This document shows positions 1-7,377 of a stretch of 35,184 nucleotides of DNA, one piece after another. The notes under the pieces are model-generated. The model did no database searches. It saw only the letters and a list, made by a program, of their open reading frames with translations, and was not told the origin of the DNA. The first letter of the stretch is position 1. The number at the start of each line of letters is the position of its first letter. Source of the stretch: Dehalococcoidia bacterium (GTDB lineage: Bacteria; Chloroflexota; Dehalococcoidia; Dehalococcoidales; Fen-1064). The stretch lies in NCBI GenBank assembly GCA_030691775.1, contig JAUYDN010000099.1, positions 1-35,184 of the forward strand, written 5' to 3'. The position numbers and the translations under genes were made by a program.

Positions 1-32
1 TTTCGAGATTCGGATTTCGTACTATCTTGTCG

Positions 33-2441
33 TTATGGTATACCCGCGTAGTCCAGTTCCCGCCACGCTTCTTTTCCCCCGTTAAACTCCACCGTGAAAA
101 TGAGAGACGGGTCTGCGGTCTCTTTAACGTTTGGAATAATGCGCCCGTTTGCCTTGCCCAGTCCGACCGGCACATATAATGTAAACGGCAGCTCTTTTCC
201 GCCGCCGTTAACCGCCTGGTGGTACTTCGCTATCGTCCCGTTGGCTGACGCAGGCGTCTCCAGCCCCTTGAACTCGCCGTTACCCCACTTTAGAGCCGCG
301 TAGCGGAATGCCAGTCCGTAAGGCACCATCATCAAATCGAACTGGTTGGGAAAGCTGGGCCCATAGACCCGCGCGAATAGTGATAACTCTGTGGCATACT
401 GGATGCTCGGCCATTTACCATTACCGAATGTTAAACCGGGTACGAACGGGTCGGGGGTTTCCGCTCGAAGCTGTGACAATCTCATCGCGATGGGCATGGC
501 GGCATTCAGGTCCATCCGTTTGCCCATATTGATGCCGCGCGTGTTCCACTCCGCCCTCAGCGACCGCATTGGTTGTGCCATCACGAGGAACCGTAATTTG
601 AGCAGTTCCATCGGTTCTATGTCCAGTGCCTGCATTCGGACCGAGAGCGCGCCGAAATCGATACCCGTTCCCCCACCCTTCCCCTTCTCGCTGTAATCGA
701 TAATACCGTCACCATTTTCATCGAGCTCCGCCATTACACCAGCGTGGTAGTTCGAACCGGTCAACTTGTCGTTTGCCGATGCATAGGCAAGGGTAGTTGC
801 CTGCAGGTCGTGGAGCATCTTACCGGTGGCGAAGTAGAGATTAGCGGTGAACAAATCGGTGAACCCGCCACCTTCTAAACGTCCGAGATGACCTTCAACC
901 GAAGCGAGCCTGCCGCCCTGCCACACATCCTCCCCGACTGCGTAATAGCTTAGCTGTCCCAGACTCCGGTCCTGGCAGTGCTGGAACGCCCTGTAGCGCG
1001 AGATGGGCGAATCATACCCGAGACCGGCAACTATTTGTGTGCCCTCGACACGGGGGATGGGCACTTTCTGCAGGAAATCGGTGGGTAAGCCATGCTCTTT
1101 CTGTGCCTTTCTACCCTCATCCATAGGTACATTTGTGAACAGGTAGCGGGCGCTGAAGACATCCAGGGCTACCGGGTCGCGGCTGGCAAATATATAGCCC
1201 TCCGGCATGGCGATACAGGTGGGACCTGCCTGACCGCCGTTGGTGGCTTCAATCGCTTCGACGATGTGGAGCATGTAAATATCCTGGCTCTTCACCACGG
1301 AAATCACATCCGCCATCGTCGCCGCCATACCGCCGGTTTTCCGCATTTTCACACGGCCGTTTTCATCGAGTAAAGGCGCCCCTGTTCTCTCATCATAGAC
1401 CGGCGACCAGGGCTGGTGAGGAATCAGACTTTTCATACCGGGGATGGGCTTGTTATAAGGATGGGCGTATAGCCACTTCAGCTTACCCGGCTCTCTAGTA
1501 CCATTGACCTCCATCGGGTATAAACCGATGCCGAGGTTTTTAATAGCGTTGGTGAACAGCTCAAGCACATGGCATTTAAGCTTGGGGACATTGATAAGGA
1601 CGCAACCGGGCCAGTCCTTACGGTCCCGTGCATTCGACGGGTCGCCGCCGATAACTGCTTTATGTAAAATAATCGATTTGAAGTTGACGCCGCCGGGCAC
1701 GGGCGTTTCCCGGCCGTTGCTCAGGTCGTCACCTATTTTGTTGATGTCATAGACGAGGAGCTTGTCATGAGCTTTGCCGGGCGGCAGGCACAAGCCCGCC
1801 ATGCTCTCCTCGAAGCCATTCATAGGGTCGTCACTGTGCCCGCGGGTATGTGTTTCCGCCAGGTATTTGCGGGCAAAGTAGAAACCCCACCCCCCGTAGA
1901 AATCACCGCACTTGCCCTCCATCACTGCCTGCGTGGTCACAGCACCCTTGCCTTTCCGCATCAGTGTGTAAGCGCCAGCAATGGCAGACATAGTGGTGCT
2001 CGCCTCGCCCACGGACATCTGGTGGTAAGTGATACCAAGCTCGTCATGGAACCAGCGCATCAGAGCGGCGATGAAGCCCCATGGGGTCATAGTGGATACA
2101 GCACCGGGCCCGTGTGTGGCTGGTTCGATAGAGTTGGGATTGACGAGGTTCGGTTTAAAGAGGAGTTTCTGCCCGCTCACGACCCTCGCCTTGATTTCGC
2201 GAGAGAAGCCGGTCTCATTATCCAGCGCGCCCAGTGCCCTCCCGATGCCATCATAAATATAGTCGATGCGCTGTACAATCTCCTGCCACGCTTCCCCATC
2301 GCCATTGTTGATGTGCTTCTGGAGCAAAAGCGGAATGGGCGAATACGCCCTCGCCGGGTCCATTCTCACCACACCGATGGCGGCACCTGTGTCGTCTAAT
2401 CTCACTTGCCCGATTGGTGAATTGACGATTGTGTTCTCCAT
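33..2441 (-). CDS. DUF362 domain protein with an EF-hand-like loop
   Basis: This 802-aa protein carries the hallmarks of DUF362. A KPN motif sits near residues 96-98 (LFKPNLVNP), and a VPKLKCH segment followed by NAIKNLGIG lies near residues 280-310. The family is widespread in anaerobes, is often linked to iron-sulfur or redox functions, and has no settled reaction. Near residues 570-585 the segment DENGDGIIDYSE matches a canonical EF-hand loop (D, N, D, D and E at positions 1, 3, 5, 9 and 12), suggesting calcium binding; that is unusual for the family. No signal peptide or membrane segment is evident. The start is supported by AGGAGGTGG just upstream on the minus strand. The gene diverges from the dehydrogenase at 2587, so the two may share a control region. 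At about 800 aa it is longer than the usual 300-400 aa DUF362 protein. Confidence 0.8.
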   Translation of the reverse strand: MENTIVNSPIGQVRLDDTGAAIGVVRMDPARAYSPIPLLLQKHINNGDGEAWQEIVQRIDYIYDGIGRALGALDNETGFSREIKARVVSGQKLLFKPNLVNPNSIEPATHGPGAVSTMTPWGFIAALMRWFHDELGITYHQMSVGEASTTMSAIAGAYTLMRKGKGAVTTQAVMEGKCGDFYGGWGFYFARKYLAETHTRGHSDDPMNGFEESMAGLCLPPGKAHDKLLVYDINKIGDDLSNGRETPVPGGVNFKSIILHKAVIGGDPSNARDRKDWPGCVLINVPKLKCHVLELFTNAIKNLGIGLYPMEVNGTREPGKLKWLYAHPYNKPIPGMKSLIPHQPWSPVYDERTGAPLLDENGRVKMRKTGGMAATMADVISVVKSQDIYMLHIVEAIEATNGGQAGPTCIAMPEGYIFASRDPVALDVFSARYLFTNVPMDEGRKAQKEHGLPTDFLQKVPIPRVEGTQIVAGLGYDSPISRYRAFQHCQDRSLGQLSYYAVGEDVWQGGRLASVEGHLGRLEGGGFTDLFTANLYFATGKMLHDLQATTLAYASANDKLTGSNYHAGVMAELDENGDGIIDYSEKGKGGGTGIDFGALSVRMQALDIEPMELLKLRFLVMAQPMRSLRAEWNTRGINMGKRMDLNAAMPIAMRLSQLRAETPDPFVPGLTFGNGKWPSIQYATELSLFARVYGPSFPNQFDLMMVPYGLAFRYAALKWGNGEFKGLETPASANGTIAKYHQAVNGGGKELPFTLYVPVGLGKANGRIIPNVKETADPSLIFTVEFNGGKEAWRELDYAGIP

Positions 2442-2457
2442 TCCACCACCTCCTGAA

Positions 2458-2486
2458 GGAATAGCGGTATTCTAGCATAAAGTCAA
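2458..2486 (-). promoter_or_regulatory. candidate promoter of the DUF362 gene
   Basis: On the minus strand TTGACT (2486-2481) is followed after 17 bases by TATTCC (2463-2458), upstream of the AGGAGGTGG ribosome site. The -35 is good and the -10 is poor. Confidence 0.3.
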
Positions 2487-2526
2487 GGGTAAAATCACTT
2501 CTGTGGACTGTGTATATTTGCATCTC

Positions 2527-2556
2527 TTGACTGTTTGTCTCCCGTCCACATATACT
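2527..2556 (+). promoter_or_regulatory. candidate promoter of the hydroxyacid dehydrogenase gene
   Basis: TTGACT (2527-2532) and TATACT (2551-2556) are separated by 18 bases. They lie about 30 bases upstream of the ATG at 2587 in the divergent intergenic region. Both hexamers are close to the sigma-70 consensus. Confidence 0.5.
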
Positions 2557-2586
2557 GGGCATTATCACCACAAGGGAAGTGTATCT

Positions 2587-3576
2587 ATGAAGACAATCAA
2601 CGTTATCACCGTCACACCCCTGAGCGAAGACGTGCGCCGCGCAATGCAAGCAGTCAGTCCCGCCGTTAAAGTGCAGGACATCACGGATTTAACCCGCAGG
2701 GAGTACAAAGGAGATGAGCAGGCGAAAAAAGAGGTGGACGCGGTCCTCGCCGAGGCAGAGGTACTGTACGGGGGACGTTTCCCGGTCAACCTGCTCGCCC
2801 GCGCACCGAGCCTGAAGTGGATACAGATTCCGTTCGCCGGCGTCGACCGCTTCCTCACCGACGAATTCAAACGGAGCGGTGTGACCCTGACCAATGCCAG
2901 CGGTATCCACGCCACGCCCATCAGCGAGTTCGTGCTGGAAATGATGCTCATGTTTGCCAAGCAAGCGCCTCTCTTATTCGAGGCGAAGCAGAGAAAGGAA
3001 TGGCGGCGGGTACAGCTTGCCGTGCTTCGCGATAAAACCGCTGGCGTTATCGGGCTGGGGAGCATCGGGCAAGAAGTGGCACGCCTTTGTAAAGCCTTCC
3101 GGATGAGAGTCATTGCCACACGCCGTTCCCCGCGCAGTCGAAAAGCGAGGAATGTGGATGTGCTTTTGCCGCCCAGCGGTTTGCCCAGACTGCTCGAGGA
3201 GAGTGACTACGTTGCCATCTGCCTGCCATTGACCCCTGAAACACGCAAACTTATCGGTGAGCGGGAACTGAAGATGATGAAACCGACGGCTTATATATTG
3301 AACATCGGGCGCGGGGAGATTATCGATGAGGCGGCACTGGTGCAGGCGTTGGAAGAGAAATGGATTGCGGGTGCTGGACTGGATGTCTTCGCCACGGAAC
3401 CATTGCCAAAAGAAAGCAAGCTCTGGGAACTGAACAACGTCATTATCAGCCCCCATGTTTCCGGGGGTATGGAGGACTACGAGCAACACGCCACCGAGGT
3501 CTTCATCCGCAACCTCAATCGGTACGTGGAAGGTAAGAAGCTCGTCAACGTAATCAGTAAAGAAAAAGGTTACTGA
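2587..3576 (+). CDS. D-2-hydroxyacid dehydrogenase (NAD(P)-dependent)
   Basis: This 329-aa protein has the usual size for the D-isomer-specific 2-hydroxyacid dehydrogenase family, which interconverts 2-keto acids and D-2-hydroxy acids in the cytosol. The Rossmann glycine motif GLGSIG is at residues 156-161. The catalytic triad is visible as Arg242 (NIGRGE), Glu271 (ATEPLP) and His290 (SPHVSGG). After the second beta strand the sequence reads ATRRSP, with arginines rather than an acidic residue, which hints at NADP(H) preference. ATG 2587 is chosen because AAGGGAAG lies upstream at good spacing and the family's N-terminus starts there; the longer in-frame extension to 2503 overlaps the promoter. 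The substrate cannot be read from the sequence. The gene diverges from the DUF362 gene. Confidence 0.88.
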   Translation: MKTINVITVTPLSEDVRRAMQAVSPAVKVQDITDLTRREYKGDEQAKKEVDAVLAEAEVLYGGRFPVNLLARAPSLKWIQIPFAGVDRFLTDEFKRSGVTLTNASGIHATPISEFVLEMMLMFAKQAPLLFEAKQRKEWRRVQLAVLRDKTAGVIGLGSIGQEVARLCKAFRMRVIATRRSPRSRKARNVDVLLPPSGLPRLLEESDYVAICLPLTPETRKLIGERELKMMKPTAYILNIGRGEIIDEAALVQALEEKWIAGAGLDVFATEPLPKESKLWELNNVIISPHVSGGMEDYEQHATEVFIRNLNRYVEGKKLVNVISKEKGY

Positions 3577-3683
3577 AGAGAAAATCTCAACTGACAAATT
3601 CCAAGTATCGAGCCACACCCTTTTTCCCCAAGAAAAAAGTGTCACCCTTATTAAAATAGGAAAACGTCCGCCTCTAAAACGTC

Positions 3684-3717
3684 ATTGCGAGCCTCGATTC
3701 TATCGGGGCGCGGCAAT
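3684..3717. repeat. REP-like palindromic intergenic element
   Basis: The arms ATTGC (3684-3688) and GCAAT (3713-3717) enclose nested complementary segments GCC/GGC and CGAT/ATCG around a short centre, so the unit folds as a bulged hairpin. From memory, units of the form 'gtcattgcgag...gcaatc' are common dispersed palindromes in Dehalococcoidia and other environmental genomes. Only one clear copy is seen here. Confidence 0.5.
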
Positions 3718-3839
3718 CCGACTCGTTGTCGTTCTGAGCGCTTTGAGTAATGTTTTGCCTAAAAAGAATGATTGCGCGCGAAGAATCTCCAGGCGAGGTG
3801 GGGGTTTGATTATTGTGTATTAATTATTGTGAACATTGT

Positions 3840-3854
3840 TTCGGATTTCGTACT
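3840..3854 (+). repeat. 15-base direct repeat, second copy at 9-23
   Basis: TTCGGATTTCGTACT is found exactly at 9-23 and 3840-3854, bracketing the DUF362/dehydrogenase pair. A partial copy (TTCGGATTT) follows near 3891. It is probably intergenic filler repeat rather than an element end, because no transposase lies between the copies. Confidence 0.5.
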
Positions 3855-4017
3855 TCGTTCCCCGCCTTCGTGGGGACAGGGCTTCGGATTTTTTGCCAGA
3901 AAAAGCTCAAGGTTAACTTTTTGTAAAGCGAAAGTTCGATTTGTCACCCCAGCATGGTTGTGATAGCATAGCAGACGGAATATCGTGCATACAGAATTAT
4001 CGAGGAGGTATCATTGG

Positions 4018-4596
4018 ATGCTTACCGTAAAGGAAGCCATCGAAAAGCGTCGTAGTATCCGTAAGTTCAAGCCGGTGCCCGTTCCGGACGAGCTATTGAT
4101 GCAGGTGCTCGAAGCGGCACGCCTGGCGCCATCGGGAACGAACCGTCAGCCGTGGCGGTTCCAGGTAATCAAAGACGGTCCGCTCAAGAAGAAGCTTATC
4201 GAGGAGGCTACTTTCGGTAGTGAGGCGTTGAACAGCGCACCGGTTATCATCGTCTGCGGTGCGGAGATGTTGACATTCGTTAAAGGACACCAGTTGGCGC
4301 CTCCCGGTTCCCAGTATTACGGCGCCGAGAACGAAGACCCCGAAGAGCTGAAAAAGTTCGCGCCGGACGCTAATATGTACACGGCAATCGCAATCACGCA
4401 CATGACATTGATAGCGACTGCACTCGGACTGGGCACATGCTGGGTACAAAGAATCAAGTTCGGGCAAATGGCACGGCTTTTGGGCTGGCCACGGCATATG
4501 ACAGTACTCACCACCCTCGCACTTGGTTACCCGGATGAAGACCCGCCACCCAGACCACGTGTTCCCCTCGACACCATCCTGATTAAAGAGGGGTAG
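4018..4596 (+). CDS. nitroreductase family protein
   Basis: This 192-aa FMN-dependent oxidoreductase belongs to the NADH oxidase/nitroreductase superfamily. Expected FMN contacts are visible: RRSIRKF near residues 9-15, APSGTNRQPWRF near residues 36-47, GLGTCWV near residues 140-146, and a C-terminal LGYPDEDPPPRPR segment. Members reduce nitro groups, quinones, flavins or enones as homodimers; the physiological substrate here is unknown. ATG 4018 is preferred to the in-frame ATG at 3985 because GAGGAGGT (4001-4008) sits nine bases before it and family members begin with VKEAIEKRRSIR. It appears monocistronic and ends before a strong terminator. Confidence 0.88.
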   Translation: MLTVKEAIEKRRSIRKFKPVPVPDELLMQVLEAARLAPSGTNRQPWRFQVIKDGPLKKKLIEEATFGSEALNSAPVIIVCGAEMLTFVKGHQLAPPGSQYYGAENEDPEELKKFAPDANMYTAIAITHMTLIATALGLGTCWVQRIKFGQMARLLGWPRHMTVLTTLALGYPDEDPPPRPRVPLDTILIKEG

Positions 4597-4691
4597 ATAC
4601 CCGCTTAAGAAATCCCAACTTCCAAATCATCAATTACCAAGCTGGAGGAGATTCTCCTTACAGTTGACAATCAGCTTTCGATACCAGGTAT

Positions 4692-4726
4692 AGGAGCGCT
4701 TCGTGAGAGCCCAGGCGCTCCTTTTT
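4692..4726 (+). terminator. rho-independent terminator after the nitroreductase gene
   Basis: AGGAGCGC (4692-4699) pairs with GCGCTCCT (4715-4722) and runs into a short T tract (4722-4726). The stem is eight perfect base pairs with a 15-base loop. Confidence 0.7.
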
Positions 4727-4739
4727 GTGCATTGGGGGT

Positions 4740-4768
4740 TTGCGCTTGAGGGTGTGGTTTGGTAAGAT
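4740..4768 (+). promoter_or_regulatory. possible tRNA-Lys promoter
   Basis: TTGCGC (4740-4745) and TAAGAT (4763-4768) are 17 bases apart and about 20 bases upstream of the tRNA. The match is modest. Confidence 0.3.
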
Positions 4769-4788
4769 AAGAATCTGGGACAACCCGT

Positions 4789-4864
4789 GGGCCACTAGCT
4801 CAAATGGCAGAGCAGCTGACTCTTAATCAGCAGGTTCAGCGTTCGATTCGCTGGTGGCTCACCA
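4789..4864 (+). tRNA. tRNA-Lys (anticodon CTT)
   Basis: The full cloverleaf can be folded by hand. The acceptor stem GGGCCAC (4789-4795) pairs with GTGGCTC (4854-4860), with one G-T pair. The D stem is GCTC/GAGC. The anticodon stem GCTGA/TCAGC encloses loop CTCTTAA, placing anticodon CTT at 4822-4824. The T stem is CAGCG/CGCTG with loop TTCGATT. The discriminator is A4861 and CCA is encoded (4862-4864). An integrase gene converges on its 3' end, making this the likely chromosomal attachment site. Confidence 0.95.
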
Positions 4865-4877
4865 GGTTTTGAAGCTA

Positions 4878-4915
4878 ATAAAGCCCTTATGTAAATTACT
4901 GCATAAGGGCTTTAT
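4878..4915. terminator. hairpin terminator between tRNA-Lys and the integrase gene
   Basis: ATAAAGCCCTTATG (4878-4891) is perfectly complementary to CATAAGGGCTTTAT (4902-4915), with a ten-base loop. The 14-bp stem has A/T-rich flanks on both sides, so it may serve both the tRNA and the convergent integrase transcript. Confidence 0.7.
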
Positions 4916-4921
4916 GATTAG

Positions 4922-4954
4922 TTGGCAATAATTTGGCAATAATTGTTTACAATT
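4922..4954. repeat. tandem TTGGCAATAATT repeats plus palindrome, possible integrase arm sites
   Basis: TTGGCAATAATT occurs twice in tandem (4922-4933 and 4933-4944, sharing one base). It is followed by the palindrome AATTGT-TT-ACAATT (4941-4954), which overlaps the integrase stop codon. The position, between the tRNA and the integrase, fits arm-type binding sites; this is inference. A single TGGCAATAA copy recurs at 12439-12447. Confidence 0.4.
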
Positions 4955-6122
4955 CCGCTTCTACCGTATCCTTGTGCTTTGGCATGACTATATCATCGAA
5001 TCTGTTAGCGGCTGCTTCCTGTAGCCCCGGCGCTACATGGCTATAGGTATCAAGGGTTATCTGGATGCTGGAATGCCCTAACCTCTCCTGGACTATCTTC
5101 GGGTGAATCCCTTGTTTGAGCATTAACGAGGCGTGGGTATGTCTGGCATCATGCAATCGAACACCTTTTAATCCACACCGGAGCGCCAGTTTATGCCAGG
5201 AGTGTGTAATACCATCCGGTAGATAGGGCTTGCCAGTATGATGGCAGAAAACTAAATCATCATCCGTGAAAGGTAGACTTAGCGATTCCCTTAGCTTCTG
5301 TTGGGCTTCCCGGTGTTCCTTGAGAACTATCGTGGTTGATGGGGAGAGCGCTATCATCCGGCGGGATTTTGCGGTTTTAGCTTCTCCGTAGATAATCTGT
5401 CCATTATGTAGCTGGTGAATAGTCCGGCTAATGGATACCTGGCAGAGTATCAAGTCCACGTCAGACCACCGGAGCGCCAGTATTTCAGACCGGCGCATAC
5501 CAGTAAACAACAGGGTGTAGAATAAGGCGTAAAATGGGGTAGACCTGGCATATTCTAAAAATAGGTGTATATCGCTTTCATTCATAGTTCGCAATTCGTG
5601 GTAGTGCACCTTTGGAGCTTCTACAGCATCGGCAACGTTGCGGGGTATCATTCCTAGCTTGACGGCGCTTGATAGGGCTTTATGCATGGTAACGTGGCAA
5701 TAGCGGACAGTCCGGTTACTGAGTCCGCCTTTACCATCGGAGCGCCCGGCGGATAGCTTCTCTGAGTATAAATGCTGTAGATGTTCGGGCTTCAGTTGCG
5801 TGAGTAATATCTTACCCAGGGACGGTATCAAGTGAGTACGCACGATGTACTGATAGCTTTCAGCAGTCCGAGGTGTAAGATTAGACCAGCAGTAATCATG
5901 GAGCCATTGCTCTAGGTAGTCCGCAACTGTCTGCTTACCCGGCTTTACAAATATTCCTTTATCAAGTTCGGTTAATAACTCCCGGAGTCTTTTTTCAGCC
6001 TGGGCTTTATTGCCCCTCAGCGTCTCATAGTGTGAAGTGTATTTACCAGTGGTCGTGTCTCTGCCTAGAGATACCCTAACGCGGTAGGAATCCTCAGACC
6101 GTTTAATAATCGAACCTCTCAT
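4947..6122 (-). CDS. int: site-specific tyrosine recombinase (integrase)
   Basis: This 391-aa phage-type integrase catalyses integration and excision at an attachment site, presumably the adjacent tRNA-Lys gene. It has an arm-binding N-terminus rich in basic residues (1-55), a SAM-like core-binding domain (about 65-120), and a catalytic domain. The catalytic set is complete: Arg210 (TGMRRSE), His324 and Arg327 (HDARH), His350 (LGH) and the nucleophile Tyr360 (DTYSHV). The length is normal for the Tn916/lambda-like group. Its ATG overlaps the stop of the upstream gene by four bases (ATGA, 6119-6122), implying translational coupling and a shared promoter in the 6845-7003 region. Expression is therefore likely under the same control as that upstream gene. 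Confidence 0.95.
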   Translation of the reverse strand: MRGSIIKRSEDSYRVRVSLGRDTTTGKYTSHYETLRGNKAQAEKRLRELLTELDKGIFVKPGKQTVADYLEQWLHDYCWSNLTPRTAESYQYIVRTHLIPSLGKILLTQLKPEHLQHLYSEKLSAGRSDGKGGLSNRTVRYCHVTMHKALSSAVKLGMIPRNVADAVEAPKVHYHELRTMNESDIHLFLEYARSTPFYALFYTLLFTGMRRSEILALRWSDVDLILCQVSISRTIHQLHNGQIIYGEAKTAKSRRMIALSPSTTIVLKEHREAQQKLRESLSLPFTDDDLVFCHHTGKPYLPDGITHSWHKLALRCGLKGVRLHDARHTHASLMLKQGIHPKIVQERLGHSSIQITLDTYSHVAPGLQEAAANRFDDIVMPKHKDTVEAEL

Positions 6123-6844
6123 TTTTTCTCCTTTCTTGGCGATATTATCATCGTATTAGTCTGAAATCGTGACTTGAATGCCAATGTAGGGTCATAATCA
6201 TCCGCATTGACATGGATGGGTTCACCCAGTTGTTCATCATTACCTATTTTACCTTCTGTAAAAATATAGGAATCTAAACCGGAAGTGTCTGGATACTGTT
6301 CGCCTTCTAACTCGCTGAGCTGTTCTTGCGCTGCGTATTGGTAAGTAATAATCGCAAGTAAAGCTAAACGTGAATCATTATGGGGGGTCGGAATGCTGAC
6401 CGTATCCCCTTCCTTAGTGACGATTGGCTCCAGTCCCGACAGACAATCTTCCAAAGGACGTTTCGCAGCAGACATTTCATATACTACGGGCTTTAATCTG
6501 GCAAACCATCTGGCTTGACGGATAGTAAATTTCGGTTGTCCTACTTGTTCATGTTCAATCAGAGTGGGGATAATATCAGCCGGAATGTTGTATTTTTCAC
6601 AGGAGCCGATAGACCAGGGCGAATCTATAGGGTCAAATATTACTTTTTCCTTATTCTTTTGGATTATGTTATAAATAGCCCTTTCTTTTGGAATATATTT
6701 TGAACCTGGGTGAATCTTTAATAGTTTTTCTCTGATGTCTTTTGCTGATAATTTGCCCTCAACGTCATTTTTTTTGAGTAAAAGAATATCATCTTTTATA
6801 TCCTTTTTTGTGTTAGGTCCTCTTAATCCTTTTCTGCCATTCAT
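6119..6844 (-). CDS. hypothetical protein coupled to the integrase
   Basis: This 241-aa protein is not one I recognise. The N-terminal 60 residues are strongly basic and read like a small helical DNA-binding region (KKDIKDDILLLKK, then SAKDIREKLLKIHP). The middle contains QPKFTIRQARWFARLKPV, which recalls segments of proteins carried with integrases, and the C-terminal third is acidic. No signal peptide or membrane segment is seen. It is the first gene of a two-gene minus-strand unit and overlaps the integrase by four bases, so a role in recombination or its regulation is a reasonable guess but not shown. Confidence 0.7.
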   Translation of the reverse strand: MNGRKGLRGPNTKKDIKDDILLLKKNDVEGKLSAKDIREKLLKIHPGSKYIPKERAIYNIIQKNKEKVIFDPIDSPWSIGSCEKYNIPADIIPTLIEHEQVGQPKFTIRQARWFARLKPVVYEMSAAKRPLEDCLSGLEPIVTKEGDTVSIPTPHNDSRLALLAIITYQYAAQEQLSELEGEQYPDTSGLDSYIFTEGKIGNDEQLGEPIHVNADDYDPTLAFKSRFQTNTMIISPRKEKK

Positions 6845-6870
6845 CTTATTGACTCCTAAAAATCATACTC

Positions 6871-6920
6871 ATATGTGCAATTTGTCTATATTCACTAACT
6901 TATATGTGCATCATATGTGC
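6871..6920. promoter_or_regulatory. three ATATGTGC direct repeats in the divergent control region
   Basis: ATATGTGC occurs at 6871-6878, 6902-6909 and 6913-6920; the last two are 11 bases apart, about one helical turn. They lie between the integrase unit and the excisionase-like gene, so they are good candidates for operator or excisionase-binding sites. TTGACAA (6931-6937) and its inverse TTGTCAA (6965-6971) follow immediately. Confidence 0.5.
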
Positions 6921-7003
6921 GAAATGTCGTTTGACAAATCTAATAATAAACCTCAAAGTAGGAATTGTCAAGGGTGTGTTCTAGTTATTTGGAGGTAATT
7001 ACG

Positions 7004-7192
7004 ATGGATAGTAACAAAAGAGTTTTTTACCCGGAAGATATTGCGCAAGAAACCGGCTTAGGACTTAACCTGGTCTATCGGCTACTACGAGCTGGGGAAA
7101 TTTCCCATGTGAAAGCTGGCGATAGATATTTAGTAAGCCGAGCGAACTTTGAAAAATGGCTCTCTGGGGAAAGCCAGGCTCCGGCAAAATAG
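7004..7192 (+). CDS. helix-turn-helix excisionase-family DNA-binding protein
   Basis: This 62-aa protein matches the MerR-like/excisionase HTH family (HTH_17 type). It reads YPEDIAQETGLGLNLVYRLL, then a turn (RAGEISHVKAGDRYLVSRANFEKWL). Such proteins act as recombination directionality factors or small repressors. The start is fixed by GGAGGT at 6991-6996, seven bases before ATG 7004; a longer reading to 6965 lacks a ribosome site. It is the first gene of the rightward unit and lies opposite the integrase unit across the ATATGTGC repeats, which are plausible binding sites for it. Confidence 0.8.
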   Translation: MDSNKRVFYPEDIAQETGLGLNLVYRLLRAGEISHVKAGDRYLVSRANFEKWLSGESQAPAK

Positions 7193-7218
7193 CGGCGATA
7201 CCACAAGGTGGTGATGAT

Positions 7219-7377
7219 ATGAAAGATAAAACAGAGGAAAAACAAATCAAATTTGAAGACCAAGCAATTTTGTGTATTGAGTGTGGTCATACTTTCCTAT
7301 TCTCTGCGCCCCATGCCGGATGTACAGGAAGCTCACCCTGGTTAAAGGGGGGAGAGAATGAGACCACGAGACTTTGA
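7219..7377 (+). CDS. small protein with a possible zinc-binding knuckle
   Basis: This 52-aa reading frame has a CIECGHTF knuckle and a later HAGC, a possible zinc site. I do not recognise a family. ATG 7219 is preferred because a purine-rich stretch (AAGGTGGTGAT) precedes it; the longer frame from 7156 overlaps the previous gene. The 3' end overlaps the primase-helicase start by 20 bases, which supports co-translation in one operon. Confidence 0.6.
   Translation: MKDKTEEKQIKFEDQAILCIECGHTFLFSAPHAGCTGSSPWLKGGENETTRL

Larger units (their letters stand above)
3577..4017. other. repeat-bearing intergenic region
   Basis: I see no convincing gene in these 441 bases. They hold a palindromic repeat (3684-3717), a 15-base copy of TTCGGATTTCGTACT (3840-3854) that also occurs at 9-23, a second short palindrome around 3860-3880 (ccccgccttcgtgggg), and the ribosome site of the nitroreductase (GAGGAGGT, 4001-4008). 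Confidence 0.6.

Noticed and set aside
1767..2399. 210-aa open frame on the plus strand
   Set aside because: It is antisense to the well-supported DUF362 gene, lacks family features and reads like reverse-frame composition.
2974..3645. 223-aa minus-strand frame over the dehydrogenase
   Set aside because: The dehydrogenase has all catalytic motifs on the other strand; this is its shadow.
9..3854. 15-base repeats considered as ends of a mobile element around the DUF362/dehydrogenase genes
   Set aside because: There is no transposase or recombinase between them and no inverted ends; they look like dispersed intergenic repeats.
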